Below, one piece after another: positions 1 through 15,600 of a DNA stretch of 64,000 bases (positions within the stretch are counted from its first letter, which is position 1; every line of letters begins with the position of its first letter). The DNA lies in assembly GCA_013433145.1 (NCBI GenBank), contig CM024180.1, positions 4,468,001 to 4,532,000 of the forward strand, read 5' to 3'. Below the pieces are notes generated by a model that saw nothing but the letters and a program-made list of their open reading frames with translations, did not search any database and had not been told where the DNA came from. This stretch comes from Ascaris suum (taxonomy: Eukaryota > Nematoda > Chromadorea > Rhabditida > Ascarididae). Made by a program: the position numbers and the translations under genes.

Positions 1-1050
1 CAATACCTATGCAAATAAATAGTAGTTGAAACTATTTCAATAAAAAACTTCAATAAGGAACCTCAAAGTAATAAGGTCAATAACCGAACCGAATGTAACC
101 GATCGAGGGAAACTTCCATCTAATGAACGTTTTGAAGCATGAAAACATTGCGTAACAGCGTTGCCTATGTAGTTGCTATAACACTTATTCATCAAACAAG
201 TGTTACCAACAATAATCAATAAATCGCCAATCAAGTCGACCATAAATTTTCGGCGATTCAACCTTCTGTTAAGCGCGAATCGACCCTTTATACTGCGCTG
301 AAGGTAACTGCAAAAAGACTAAAGTGAATAAATATGCAAAAAAGACTCGAACTAAAGTGAATCATAAACCCAACTGAGATGAACTTTCGTTCTATCGATT
401 AAATCAACGAACTCAATTTCAGCTTGCAACCTCATCCAGCATGTCGAAAAACGATTTCGACCCAGGACTGACACAGCGTTGAATTTGGAACTAGGAAGGT
501 GAAGCGGAAGTGCAACGGATATTTTAGCATCAAAAGCGGTTTGACACAGGCAATCGGTTGATACAATAAAATCTGACAGTTTTACGGTATTGTTTGCCGC
601 CATCGGAGAATGGCATGCACAAATATTTCATAACAAGTCGCGAAATTTTTGAAAAAACAACGCTTTGTTTGCTTCTCAGGAATTCTTTTGACCGGAAATA
701 TTCTGGAGATATTTCAATTTCAGCACTGACCAACATTATTTCTTTGCGCAATAAGAAGTTTTTCAACTGTGAATTGGTTCTGAATCAACATTTCTTATTT
801 CGGAAAGCAGTTCAATACACAGCTCCAGGATGAGTTCAGGTATACTGGCAGGCATCAACACCATTTAAAGCATGGCATCGTACCAACCAGCACATCTGCC
901 AAAGCTGTAGATCCCCACGCCAACGGCTGGAGAAATTAGAGAAAGGTGGTCGAAGAAATACACAGAGCTAGAAAAAACCCATAACCTTCTTGCATAACAC
1001 TCTCGCACTCATTGATCATCGAGAAAAAACAAAACAACAACCCACAGCAC
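1..1050. other. Left edge, probably myosin intron
   Basis: No coiled-coil coding segment was recognised here on the minus strand, so the rod exons must begin left of the window. Several open frames of 74-83 codons are present, but none shows heptads or myosin similarity. Confidence 0.4.
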
Positions 1051-1182
1051 CTGTTCCACACGCTCAGTAATATCGTTGAGGTCATCTTCTTTGCGTTGAA
1101 GCACCTCACGAAGTTCGTGCAGCTCAGATTCCTTAGCCGCCAGCAATGCTTCGTTGTTCGTCACTTCCAATAGGGGTTTTAC
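1051..1182 (-). CDS. Myosin exon 17 (845-888): start of rod
   Basis: Acceptor AATTTCAG|GTA, donor CAG|GTGCTG, phase 0. [12 protein letters not shown] followed by charged heptads ([20 protein letters not shown]) is the family head-rod junction. This is the last myosin exon recognised in the window. Confidence 0.9.
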
Positions 1183-4100
1183 CTGAAATTTCTTGTTTTC
1201 TCTAACCTGAGTTTTGTAATGCTTATGCCATCCTAAAATACCGTTTGGAACGAACAACGGTACTGCATAAATTACTACTAAAATCACCCACTAGAAATTA
1301 TACCAGAACAATTGCAGCGGCACTACAAATTATCATGCATAACGTTTACAGATAAAACCAATTTAGTAGTAGATCCCAATGACTCCTTTTCCCTCCTATA
1401 AACCGCAATTCCTGAGCCAAGTTTCTTCTTTCGTTTCTATTTCCAACTATCAACTCCAAGTAAGATTTCCCAAATCATAGAGAAAAATGAAAGAAATAAA
1501 GATGACGAAACCTTAGAGAAGAGTCTCCACCACTGCCAATCTCTAAGTCGCATCCAAGCCAAGCCATTTCTTTGAATGACCCTTATTGCGTTGGATTGCT
1601 CGATACGCTTCTTGAAAGCGCGTCTTGCAAGCCATCCTTTGCAAGCCGCTTGGAAGCTAACCACAATACCCGCCAAATGACGGTCCCTTTCCTCTTCCAA
1701 TATAGCCAGTACTCCAGCTCGGAAGAAAACTTTCGACTGACCAATTCGATATACGTTTTCATCCATTTCCATCACTGAGAGGATTTTCCTGAAAAATGCT
1801 TGCCACATTTCCCAGGATAAATAACTCTGCTAAATGAGACTTCCCCTCTCCCAGTCAACAGAAAGCAAAAGAATCAGTTGGTAACGAGCTAAGAGTTAAA
1901 ACACATTTCACAGTAAAGAGCGAATTTTCAGCACCTACTTTCTGAAAAAGAATCCAAGTCGGAGGGAATTAAATGAAAACCTGTAAAATCGATGAGGGCA
2001 CAAAAAAGCTCATTTAGGCCAATCGAGAACTTGTACTCATCAACCCTTAACTGTAGTAAGAGGAGTCGAAGTACAGCCAAGCTGATCTACCAACTTCAGA
2101 TCTCTGGTCTCTTCCCCTCCCCCCCCCCCCCCCCCCTCACCCACGCTCCTCTTCTCTCTTCCCTTGACAACTCGACTGAGAAGATAATTTTCCCTGTCTT
2201 AATAAATCATAGAAAAATTTCTGAATAGTCCATAGGGGAAACTATGATAAAAGAATAAACTTCTGGAGGATTTATGCAAAAATTGAAAGTCCAGTCCGCA
2301 TCTGAATCCCAAAGGTGCGACAAGAGGTGAGGTTTCACTTCCATCCGCCATCTTTTTCCCTTATATAAATTGCATGGGAGCTGCATTAATTGAACAAACT
2401 CGACTGAAAAATATCAATCTCGGTGAAAGCAGCATTTCAAACTAAGTGTTTAGCCATCCTTCAAGACTGTTAACACCATAGATAACGACAAAAACCGAAT
2501 TCAGAGTTTTAGTATTAGCTGCATAAGACATTCTTAACCACTCATTTTTAATTCTGAAAGAAAGTGGTGGCTTAGCTTTCTTTCACCCTTCCCTTATCTG
2601 TTTTCAAAATGTACCTGTCAATATCCAAAGTCATGTGTGCAAAGAATACACAACACCTACAAACGCGTATGGTGCATGAAAGAAGCCGATTTATACACCA
2701 TGAAAGGTGCATACTGATAACTCTTCCTGCTCCAAACAAATGCGTCAAAATGAAAGGCACAATTGCAAAACTGACTTCACCGCCTCTTTGCCATCCATGA
2801 ATCCCGGTGGCAGTGCTCCACGAGCCAGTAATGTTTCGTAGCGCTGTCGAAACTCTTGAAATGGTATTCTATTCGGAAATCCTTGACGACAAATTCGAAT
2901 TCCCTCTAATACTCCATTGCATCGAAGCTGCTCCAAAACAAGAGGTGCACATATTACACCTGCCTGTAAACAAAGGTGGCACATATAATGATCGAGTGCA
3001 ATTCTACCTCATCATATTTCAGTGCAATAGATCGCAGAATTGAAAAAAACTCATCAAATACTCAAAATAACAACCAGTAATACTTCATAAATATTCTAGA
3101 GCGGCCTCCAACGGAAAAAAAATTGGATGAAAGGTACAAAGGTGATCTTCGACAATAAACCATGTGCTCGCTATGACAAACTGATTACTGCTATCAAAGA
3201 TGATTATAAACTTATAGCACTTATTGGCACTAACAATTCTTTTCCAAGCAATCAGCCTACCTCTTATAGGTCTTAAACAGCTCCAGTTCTGCTACTTCCA
3301 CATCCTATCACCATGCAAAAGCAGCGAATATAAACCCATATCCCACAAAACAAGACCTCTCCACTCTGCGGGAAGTACTCCTTATTTGGTGACAAAGAAC
3401 ATCCCGCGGCCAAGCTCCATAAAATCCCCGTCGAAATACTGCAGGCAAATTCTCCCACCATCCCACTTGCTATGCAAAACAACTCTCAAAGAAGCGTAAG
3501 TTGAACCTTCTTTTCCCTGTTTGGGATTATGCAACGGACGAAATGTGGACACGTGTTCTGTAGTGTGCTCATCAACCTTGACAACTGTTCCTTGTACAAA
3601 TGTCCTGTGGTCCTGAACATTCCCTTCTTGATGCGTGCACCGAACATATCGTTCGATGATTCCGTTACACCCATGCTCGCGAATTCCACTGAAACATCCT
3701 CATTCATTCTGTTACAAACAGAATCCGAACCAACACTATTTATGCACCCGAACAAGCCAAGTTCATACTGCACACGACGAACATAACACTCCGGTCCCTA
3801 TCACCTTCCCCACTCCATCTTTCTGAAATCGGAAAACCCACGTCGCTTTCGCAGTTGCTGAAGAAACACCGACATGAGAAAGCAAGATATGCGGACATTA
3901 GTAACTCGCTTGTAGAACATGTACGACGCGAATTTTCGTTTTTTGAGGTGCAAATTAACTTAAAAGATATCCGAAAAACCCTTCGAGAACAACCGTTATC
4001 GATAACAGCAAGAAATAAACAACGCCCAAATCTTACAGAAGTGACCGCTAGTTAACCCCTCCCTTCACCCCCCTCCCACCTCTTCGAGTGCCAAGCACTT

Positions 4101-6551
4101 TTTGATCTCTTTGTAACCATAACTACTCTTAAAATTTTTAAATAAATTCCTAAATGCATACCGTCCTTCCAAATAGCGGCCACAAATGAATCGGAAGAAT
4201 TCTGTAGAAGCAAGACGACGCTGTCATTCAGCGGATCCATATTCTTCATTAACCACTGATCTGCGAAACAATATTATTAACCATCGACCTACGAAATAAC
4301 ACCAATGATGATGCGATTTGCCATACTTCAATATAGCACTATAATTGCGAGGAGCTGTTACTTCGACGCAAACAATAACAAAACAAACAAAAGGACTCTA
4401 TAAAGAACAATGCCATTAAGATGCAAAAAGTTGAAAGCGGAAGTGCAGTTTTCCATATCTTACATCTACCTATGCCTTGGCATATCATTCATACTGCATC
4501 ATTCTCTAATAACTGAAGTTCATCCCTATTTATAAGAATAAATTCCATTGTTTTTTTCAGACTTGCATTTATTCTCAAGCTAGAAAGTTTATACGAACAC
4601 GATAAATTATTATAATCTTGAAGTCAAACAAATGTAATAGTCAATGAAATATTAGTGAATATAATAGGTGAACACATGGCACAGTACAAGCATTTCATAC
4701 GAAATATAATACCACCATTCATCCTTCATCCCTCATTTAAATTTCATGAGTTTATAAAAAAATTGCCAACTATTATTGCCCTTATTTTCTCATATATATG
4801 CATTCCTCTCCTATAGAAGACAGCCAAAATTTCCTAGCCCTTTTTGCAAAAATGCCTCATTCAATAAATACGTTTCAACATAAAGAAATTGTTTAACTCC
4901 ATACTTCACAGGCAACTTTCAACAATATTTTCCAATGTTCTCTTCTCACAACGCTCTCACTCGTTGCTCTCTCCCTTCCTCGGTGAATCCCCAACATAAG
5001 AAAATAACAACTTGACAGGTGCAAGCAAACCTGCTGAATAGTCGACACGTCCAGCGTAATGAATTACGGCGAAATCAGACTTAGCTCTCATCTCAGGCAC
5101 CACAAACTTGGGATGCTTTGATTGGTTGACAACCAATTTCTCCACCAATGACTTATCGGTCGCTTTCGGAAACAGACACTGCTCGTCCAACAAAGCCAAT
5201 ATTCCCATCGGCTGAAATGATACTACAACAAATTAATACCACCTTAACCGCTCGAGGTCACCTTAGCATATTCTCTACCTGCCTAATTCCACCTCCATCT
5301 ACTCTCAATGAAATACCGCATAGCATACGCTGTTTTTACCTAAAATATAAAAGAACCGATTAAACTTCAACAGCAGAGCAGCAATCGAACTTAACTCATA
5401 CAACTTTGGTTAAGAACGCATGCAATACGGCTTTCATAGCATAGCTCGGTATCAATGATTCTAAACTCATGAACTATGCACAACTGCAGCCTTCAAACGG
5501 TGAACAAAATCTTCCTATCCCTTCCATTTTCTCAGATTATCCGATAACAGACAAACTCAGTACGAACCAACGGATCATCATTTCCACCCATTCTTCGTGC
5601 TAACCATCCAAAAGATTATAGGTGTACTTGAATAACTGACCTTTTCGATAAGATCGATCGTTGGCTGAAGATCGAGTCCGAAGTCGATGAAATCCCACTG
5701 AATACCTTCTCTACGGTATTCATCTTGTTCCAACACGAACATCGTGCTGTTGAACAATTGCTGTAGCTTCTCATTGGTGTAATTGATGCATAATTGCTCG
5801 AAACTATTCATTTCGAAGATCTCGAAACTACAAGCATAAAAACCTTTCAAATACGAAAAAGATCATATCAATGCTGCAACACTGCACAAAAATCCGCCTG
5901 AATTCTATCTTCCGCATCCCAAAATCAAACTGGTGAATAGCGCATCTAATTGGTGATGGTTCATAATCAATTCTCTCTCGCAAATCTGCATTCATCCGAT
6001 TTAGAGGTCGCAGCCGAGCAAAAGCTACCTCGAAGTTTATTATTGACTAAGCAAGTCCCAAAATGTGCATTAACTATACTATAACCTCAATCGTTTCTCT
6101 TGAAAACCCCGGTTTATACCAAATGGGGTAGTCTTCGGAAAAGCCTCCGAAACAATTGTTACCCAATAATTCTTTGACGTATTTCTAATAGTATTTACTA
6201 AATTATCTGCTATTTTCAAATATTACAGGTTTTTTTCAAATAGTGAAAGTTTTCTGACTTCCATGCGAAATCCGATTATAATTCGGGCCTCAGTAGAAAA
6301 ATGAAGAACTGCTGCATATCCACCTCGTACTGTACCCTTATGGATTAAGCCCTTATTTAATGCACTTCCATGTTGTCTCAAAAGAAAATGATCTTTAATT
6401 CTGTAACAGCACGCAGCAATGACTGACGCAACATAACGATCGTTCGACTTCGACGCACCTTTATGCCGTAATTACCTCGCAGGTAAACATTCTGAGATTG
6501 AAATAATGAATACAACAAGGGACAACAATGCAGCAGATTCCGATTGGGCCA

Positions 6552-6627
<76 letters not shown>

Positions 6628-9600
6628 CACATATGGGAACCAATAATATCAATGCTGTCGAACACAAGTAAAACAAGAGTTGGGCGCCACACATTAAAAA
6701 ATTGGAAGTTTTACACGTTCGGCCACACAGCGGCTCTTCTGTCCCTACTGCGCGCATACTATACCATTACCAGAACATTCTTAGTTTCAATATGATGCAC
6801 TCATTTTACGCTCTAAAAACACCGTACATAATGGTCCACGAAGTGATCACATAACGAGAAGGCATCACTCTACCGGAAACATAATGAAATCTAACAAACC
6901 CAGCAATATCCAGAATCCCGATGAATGCCGATCCAGTACGTGATGTTCTACCCAACGAGCGATTGATCCTCGTCACAAGCCATCTAAACATGCGCTCATA
7001 GCATGCTTTCGCGATCGCTTCTACGGCATATTGAGCTTGTTCCTGATTCTGTGCTTTATGCACGTAATCTCGACCCACCTTAAAACATTACTATATCGGA
7101 CTCTTTTACTCTTTATTACTATTTTTATCAATCCAAAAGTTAGAATATTCGACATCTACTCTTGCATAACATTCGCGATGCTCACTTGCACACCTATTAC
7201 AATAAGTGAACGTGCGAACGATTCACAGAGTAAAAAGACGTTTCAGCAAATAATATCTGCATTAGCAAATTACAACCGCTGCACCGACATTACAAGACCA
7301 TGTGTCTACTCGCAGGCAAAGACCTAGTTCGTTGCTTAGGTAAGAGTGTTCATGAACTAATCTCAGATAGTTAGTTTCATACATCAGTAACAGACATCCG
7401 CTCTACCTCACATCAGGTCATGTTAATGAAACGTAAATAAGAGACATCAACGAATAATTTGCGTCCCGCACTGACATATTCGCTTCTGTTGTCTCAATGC
7501 AGTGCAACGAGCTGTCAATGCAGCATTTACTTGCGATGATACCAGCGTGATACAACCATCACTTGGAGTAGCCCACTCTAGAAAGCACTCGCTTACAAAG
7601 TATAGAACGCATCTTGAATAAAACATATTACTCGGAGATTCGTCGAAGCAATGTCATAAAGAGAAACAGGATGCCCCCTCTGCTAACATTTCGTTGATCG
7701 GATCAGAACGTATCAAATGACTTTCTCTTCCTTATTTGATTTTTCCTGCTTGTTTCTATTCTTCTTATTCTCAAAGCCTCCTTTTTCTCCCTCATTCTCC
7801 TCATCTGATTGATTTTTCTCTCCCTGGAATTGAATCTTCAAACAGTGGAGATAGACCGCCGTGAAATGATACTACAAGCAATGTTATGCAAAGAGGACTG
7901 GATTGGATCATAAAGGACAAGTGTACCATTGTCGTCAGCAACATGCAAGTAATACCCACATTCCCCCCCCCCCCCCCGCTCTCCTTTCTCGCAAAACTGC
8001 GGAAAAAAGGAGCAAAGGAACGTCTGTTGCTGGCTTGCATATAGGATCGTTTGCTGACATACTAGCATGCTGCAAAAAATATTGATGCAAAAAAAGGTGG
8101 AAAATATAGCGCCGCCAGTACTTTGATTCGATCTCAATCAGTACTTTGATTCAATAGGCCCGCAGATTTGCCGAAGAACAAAAAAGCAACCTAATGCCAA
8201 CATCACTTTTCCGATCGCAACTTTCCAACAGAACTGTAGGGTATAAAGTGAGTATTCTCAAACTCAAGAGGTGTATCTGCCGAAAAATATAATTCGCCAG
8301 TAACTGAAATGACTCGACAACGTTCCCAGGTGAGGCTGGGAAGGGAAGGACTAAAATCGAGTACCTCTCCAAACAACCTCTCAAACGAGAAAGCAAAAAT
8401 AAAGAATGAAGGTATTGTTCTTAGTCAACAGCAAACTAAGACAATAAAACTTTATCTGTCAGAAACAAATTCAGATGGCCATGAACCTCGTTCTATCAAC
8501 TCACATACGTAAACTAAAAAGCAGAGTCAACACAAATTCCGATAAGACAACACGGCAAGCTCACCTTAACACGGGGTCTTAGGAACCCTTTAACGAGCTC
8601 CGATGTAGGTAATCCCAACAGAACAGAAACCTTTTGTGCCACTGAAAGACAGCACAGTTTTACATATCAACAACAATTATAAGTTAAAGCAACGTTACTT
8701 AACACATTCCGAAATAACTGCCACAGAGAGAAAATGAACTGGCAATGAGGACGGCATTATGGCCATCGCAAGGCTGATTGTATCCAATCATCTCTCGTCT
8801 AAGCGAAGGCGTTCATCAACTACTGGCTTATTCTTTATAACAACAGGCTTCCATCGGCAGGGAAGAGAGGTCATAGGCGTTACTCAAATACCAGACCACA
8901 GTGAACCCATTTTCAGAATTCACAAACTGACAGCACTACAAATATTCCCACAAGTACACCCGCCCGTTTACTCGTCAAGTCTTTCCCTTCGGATGATGAC
9001 AATCGTTTTCCTTCGAAATATTCCATCAAACATCGGTCATCTCTGCGAATAAGGCAGCGAGAATTTTGCTTTCTTACAACATTGTTGTGGGAATATTTTC
9101 TGCGAGTGCCAAGTGCACTGTGCACCTCAACGCGACAGATATAGTCGAAGTTATACCTGTATCATCTTCTAATAATGCCTGATCGGATGTTCGCTCTTGC
9201 GAGAACGACATATTCCCCAGCAACAAAACGGCGCTAACCGTACGCATTATCGCTGAAAAGCACCCATTTATCAAACGTTTTTAAAACATTCTCTTCATAC
9301 TTATTAAACATTCTCTTCCAGAAAGACCACGTTATCCCCATAACTACCGCATTGCATCGCCAATCTAAAATTAAAAGGAAACCTACGCAACCCTATGCAA
9401 TAATTCCAGTACATTATTCTCAAAGAACTAAAACAGTCAACGCCGTCCCCTAGATGTCGCACAAGCAGTTCGCTTCTGTCGACTCTTTCCCATATACGTA
9501 TAAACAATACTTTGCAACGCATCGCCAACATCTCATGTCAGACCCGAAAAAACTTCGGCCCAAGAATTCCGAATGCCAACACCATAATTGGCTTACATTA

Positions 9601-12594
9601 AAATTTCCTTTTGAGAACAGTGAATGCCCTCTATACCTCCTCACCTCCACATTCAACCATACAGCGTACAGCGTAGAACATGATTAGTCCACATCGAGGC
9701 AGATAACTAAGCCAGAAGGCAATCGCTGCACGATAAAAATGAAAAAAGAACGCTGCAATATTTCATAAAAACTGCGCTTCACAACGCACCAGCAACGGTT
9801 ACTCTCTCAAATTGTAGCACGAAAAATACGGCTCGAAACAGGCGAATTATTGAAATTGCTCCAGCAACTTCAAAAAATCACTTCTACTTGTTCCATCAAC
9901 CCATCCCACAGCAGCGTCACTCAGTACCACATGTGTCTGCCCTTTAAGGACTCATAGAGAAATCCTTCAGCAGAGATCAAAAACTTCAAAAATTCTCCCT
10001 TAAATGCCATTTGATGCACACAGCTAAATGACATAGTGATCTCCTGGTCGGTTCGCGGACAGCTTAGCTGCGGGAAAATATATATTCTGAGCAGCAACAT
10101 CACATGTTAGTGATGAGACGAAGAGAGGAGTGAGAGGTTTGAGGGACTGAAGCGAGCGGTACCAGGACAGGAGCGACTGGAATCAGGACCGGAATGACCG
10201 GTTTTATGGGAAAGAGAACACAAACAGAAAAAAAAATCAGTTTTTACCCACAATAACAACAAACAAACCGTCAATTTCATTCTCTCCAAATCCCATAATC
10301 GTCATTGCGTTGATTGTAGTAAAGAATTCGGCCGCATCATCCACGTTCATAATGCTTGTATCTCCATTCGAAAGAAAACGATAACGACTCAAGTCATTCT
10401 CTAAGAGAAGCGCCTCTGAAATAAATAAATCCTTCGTAATTACAATGCTGATTTGAACTGTATTCCTCAAAATGTGCCCATAAAACCTTTCAAATTCCTA
10501 ACTGTCGTGAAGCGACGTCGCTGACGTTTTCCACTAAGCGGCTAAGCAAGAGAGCATTTTAAAAAATTCCAAAAATCCATAAAACTCTAAATGGCTAGCC
10601 AACTTCCGAGTTTCTTGCTTTCCTATACGAATCAGTGGCACACGCAGAAGTAGACTTCAATGAAGCAATCATAGAAATATAACCGACCATTTTCACATTA
10701 AAATTAAATTCGGCACGTGAATGCTCCACTCTGATTTCGAATACAAACTCCCCGTTCAGAAAACTTCCGGTAATGTTCTGTGAAACTTCTCCGGAAAATC
10801 ATTAAAAATTGAAATAGCGACACTTCAAATTCAAGTACAGACAAAGCGGAGACACATCATCGCATATTATAAACAATCCCCCTCCCCTCACCGCCCCCCC
10901 CCAACCATCAGACCGAAAGACTGTAGCAACTGTATTACTGATAACAAAACTTCCGTCAACATTCCGCCGATTTTGAAACCAGCAACCTATTTTAGATGAT
11001 TCCCGTAAGATCAGATCAGTTGCCCCGCGGCGCAAATGTCCAAGGAGCGGATTGAATAAGCAGACAACAAGTAATGCTCACTTCTACGATTCTCGTTAGC
11101 TCCTTTTAACAACTGATAGAAGAAATGGAATGAACGCTCGTTAGGCGCCTGTCTGAGTGTCCTTGATTTTTCCAACAAATAATGCTCAATGTTAGCGCCT
11201 GAGATATAACCCGACTGATCGAAGTTCACTCGTATGAACTTCCCCTATAAAAAAGATCATATCAAGGCAAATTATCATAACAGATGATTTTAAAGCAACA
11301 AATCTTCGAAAACACAAATTTCGCTGGTAAAGGACTTAGAAGCAATGAAATAAGGACAATGACCATCATATCCTTTCGTTCAATTTCGAAATGGTTACAT
11401 CGTCCATCCCTCTTCCATTTCCTGTTTTTACGAGAAAGAAGAATATTACGAATTTTCAAAACCAAAAAAATCAATAAAAATATCAACGGTAAAATAAGCA
11501 GCACTTCGAGCATGACTACTTCGTTGAATACCTCACGCTACAGTATGTAACCCCGCTAAATCCTTCTATCATTCGAATACAGTCATAAATGAAAAATCAG
11601 AATCCAGAAGGAAATTCAATCTTCTTTAAATAAATCCTTGAAACCTAGAGAGTCCCACTTCACCTGAGATCATATAACAACGCACCCCCCCCCCCCCCCA
11701 AACAACTTGCTAATGAACAAGTGTAAAAGTAACGAAGCAATAAATGCGAAATTATTTCTACCCGATGCCATTCTGTGCTCAACAAATTGCACTTTTCTAT
11801 TCATAGGTAGTCTCTCAAACAGTAACTACCAACTATTAGAGGCAGTTTATCGCAAAAAAAAGCCAACATTGAGATTATTATAAAACTATTTCCTCATGAT
11901 AGTTCAGAACATAGGAGATAGGCGGATTTCTAAAATATCGATTCAGGTTATTAATTTCGGTACCTTTCGGCTATTCAAATTCCTATATCGAAACTGAGAA
12001 ACACTTAGTCTTGCAAGTAAGTATGACCGAAAATACATTTTCGGGAAACTCTACAACGGATTAAAGGTTTCGTCTGCCTGCTCACCTCAGATCGGGTATG
12101 GATCAGAGCGATCTGATCACTGATAAACTTCATCAGTATTAATTCATAAATCTTTACATCTTTTAAAACCTTGTTCTTTCGAACAAATGCGCGCTAAAGC
12201 GAACGAAAAGGAATACTATTTTCGATTTTTAGCATGTCTTAACGTTTCTCCTCCCATATCCTGTGAAAAATCTGTGGCTCATTTATCTAAGGCTTATCGT
12301 TGAAGGGCCTGTGGCTAACAAACAGCAGATACTACTTTTTTACAGTATTGAACTGCTACCGAAACTTCTGTTTGAAACGATACACAGATGATGGGCAGTG
12401 ATTTGACCGGACAGAATGCCGAAGGCGTTAAAAAAACTATGTTGAATGACCCTGTTTCGGAATTAATAAAATTTTCAACTCTTTTCAATACCTTTTTGCT
12501 GCCTGATGAAAGCTCGTTTTCGAGGAGAAAATTTGCGCTGAGTGCTCATCTTCAACTGGTGGAACCGGAGACAAGAACAGATATGAATCGTATA

Positions 12595-12684
<90 letters not shown>

Positions 12685-15600
12685 TCATAGAAAACATTGA
12701 AGGATTTTGCTCTTTTAACGTGCCTACGGTGCCTTAAAAGGTAACTACGTTACAAAAAAAACCGTTTAACGAAGTGAACGTCATGTAATATGAAAACTTT
12801 ATAAATAATAAAAACCTTAAGCCCATTCTTATCCCTAATAAAATTATTACCATTCACGTGAAAGTAAAATACGAAATAAATTAGCTCACAAATCGAGACG
12901 AGTTATCGTTTTTGATTGTTTTACTATTGCCGAATGCCTCGAGAATGGGATTTGCTTGAAGCAATTGATCCTCTAGTTGTCCCTGAAAAATATCATCGAA
13001 ACATGGAACATCGACGACGATATATCACAAGTCTAGAGAATAACTTAACAGCACAATTCTTCTCTAAGAGAGATGGAAAAGAATAAATTAAAAAATATTA
13101 TTGCTCAACACTCATATCAAAAGCAAACAGCATCACAAGCATGCAATCAACAACACATGAATGACACTCACTGCAAACAATATACCGTATTTCTTGAAAA
13201 CAGAAACACTTATATTAACATCTTTATTTCAGCTTTAAAAACTAAACGTTACAAAAGATCGTTTACAACTTGGCGACATCGGCTACCGGATCACCTCAAC
13301 TTGGTTAATTATTCAATTTCTGTTATGAGCACAACCTGTGACTGCGCAAGTAAAAGCAGTCTGCTGGTCTGAAATCATAAACGTGGAAATGTGATTAACT
13401 GATGGAAGGGAAAGGCGGAGTGGAAGACATTTTGCAAAGAGAGATGTAGTGACGTCACGGGAGGATTCCTGGAGAAGAGAAGAGGAACGAGGCTTGGAAA
13501 ATAGAAGTATAGTTACCCGTTTACAGACATGGTATTACTGACAAGTGAGGGTTGGAAGGAGTTAAGTGAACCCAATACCAACATTCCAAAGGAAAATACC
13601 AAGACCGTTTGTGTTCGCATTACCAGTGCCTTCCACTAGGACGATATTTCGCTGAAACATATGAAAAAGATGGATGCAGAAAAAAGCTGCGAAGGTTTAG
13701 TTCAATAAAGGCTCTCTAAAAACTTACTAATAAAATAAACCTTCGAAGTTACTGGAAATGTATATGATAAACATATACGAATGTATAGGGTACCACAAAA
13801 GCAAAAAAGGGTCAAAATCCTTGCTAATATGCAAAAATCTCCACATAACGATCCTAAAATTCAGTACGAGGAAAGACGTAGATCTCCTCACCGCTGAAAA
13901 TCTCCAAAAAACTAGATTATTTATGAGAAGTGTGAAGCCCACTCAAGATAAAAAAAATAAAGTGCGACAATCAACTCATTCTGCAATTATTTCGCCTTAA
14001 TCTGCGGCAAAAAATGCCACTTTTACCTCAATGGGATCACTGCTCCCGAAAAGTTGATCACGTCTCTAGTTGACCAGTCCTTCCCTCCCCCTCCCTCACT
14101 TTCTCCAGAAAGCAGTTTTCTAACAACTATGCCACCTCTATATCGAGAACATTTTTGAACTATCACAAATAACTCTTTTAAAAATGAAATAAGGAAAACA
14201 CATATAACAGAGGCACAAGAAAATAATTAGTACAACATTCGACAAAGAACGACAAAAGCTGTAGGAGGAAACTGGGAGGAAGCAAATGAAATTCAGGAAC
14301 ACTAAATATAGATGTGACCTATTGCATGCAAGAAAGGACCTTCTTTGGACGTCGCCGACGGCGCTGTAATTTTAAATTTCAAACCCCATATCGAGTAAGA
14401 TTTGCCAAAAGCTTCATCTTATGCTAAAAGAAAATCAGTGGAAAATTATCCACTCATAAGCTGTGAGATCACATATATTGCTAAGAGTCTTTTGTCTCTC
14501 ATTATAACAAAATTTATGAAATAGAGCGCTACATCGCCACTCAGCTGAAACCTTCCGTTCTAACGAAAAATCGCCATTTAAACATCACACGTCACTGACA
14601 ACGGAATATCTCTCCTCTCTCCCTCCGACTACGCTCAAATCTAGTGATTCGCTAAGAACAAATCAACGTAATATACCTTCTCTCCAAAGTACTTGTTCAT
14701 TATACGGTAAACAATCACCTATATAAAACAAAACTTGCAAGTAAACCATCTACGTTTGGTTTCCACTCAATCCTCAGATTGCAGTTATTAAGCTGAACCT
14801 AAACCATATAATCTCCATCATCTAAAATAATCTCCCGTGCGAGCCGATCACCGATGCATCAACCATCAAATAAATCCGCAGAGTCTCGCCTGTGTGTTCC
14901 GCTGCAAAAATCTGTAATGTTCGCAAACAAAAGCCGAATATTCTCAACAACTTACAATAGCCGAGAGATGCTCACTCATTGCCACTGCCTTCTGAAAATA
15001 AAATCTTTTTATTATTATATATCCATCAAACAACAGCGATTTTTGTTTCTCAACTGCAACATTATCGAATATCATGGTACACATTTAAAGCTATTATAAT
15101 GAGGGCGGAAAGGAAAACTCAGGTGCAGGTAAATATGCATTCGGGCAAATTAACGCCGCTCTTCGTTCGATATAACCTAGGAGAAACAAAGTCTCAGAAG
15201 CGTTTTGTATCAAACATTAATGACTGAATTGTAATACCAAAGGTAAATCGTTGTTTACTTTATGCCTCCTCTATCATCAAATAGCGAATCTTTAAACCCA
15301 ATAATTTGTACTAAATATAATTGAAAACGCAAAATGCCATTAGGAACCATTCAGATATGCAAAATGATTCCCACTTCACCTATTCCAGGAAGCCCACCAA
15401 AAATTCTTTCGTGCAACCTGATCTATGCTCAGTGGATATCCCAACGAATGCAAGAGGCATGCTTATTCCTTATCATCATCAGCTAACCACCGATCCCTTA
15501 GCAATTCATGGATCACCTCGAATCCTGCCATGGAAAGCCGAAGCGATAAATGCAAACAGACAGCAAGAACAAGAAACGACTCTTTTAAACGTCACTGAAC

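Larger units (their letters stand above)
7079..8564 (-). other. Myosin intron 9 (1.5 kb)
   Basis: Contains a poly(C) tract at 7963-7977 and a two-copy direct repeat at 8116-8152. No coding segment recognised. Confidence 0.6.
11245..12889 (-). other. Myosin intron 5 (1.6 kb)
   Basis: Contains a poly(C) tract (11685-11699) and a (TA)n array near 12599-12681. No coding segment recognised. Confidence 0.6.
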
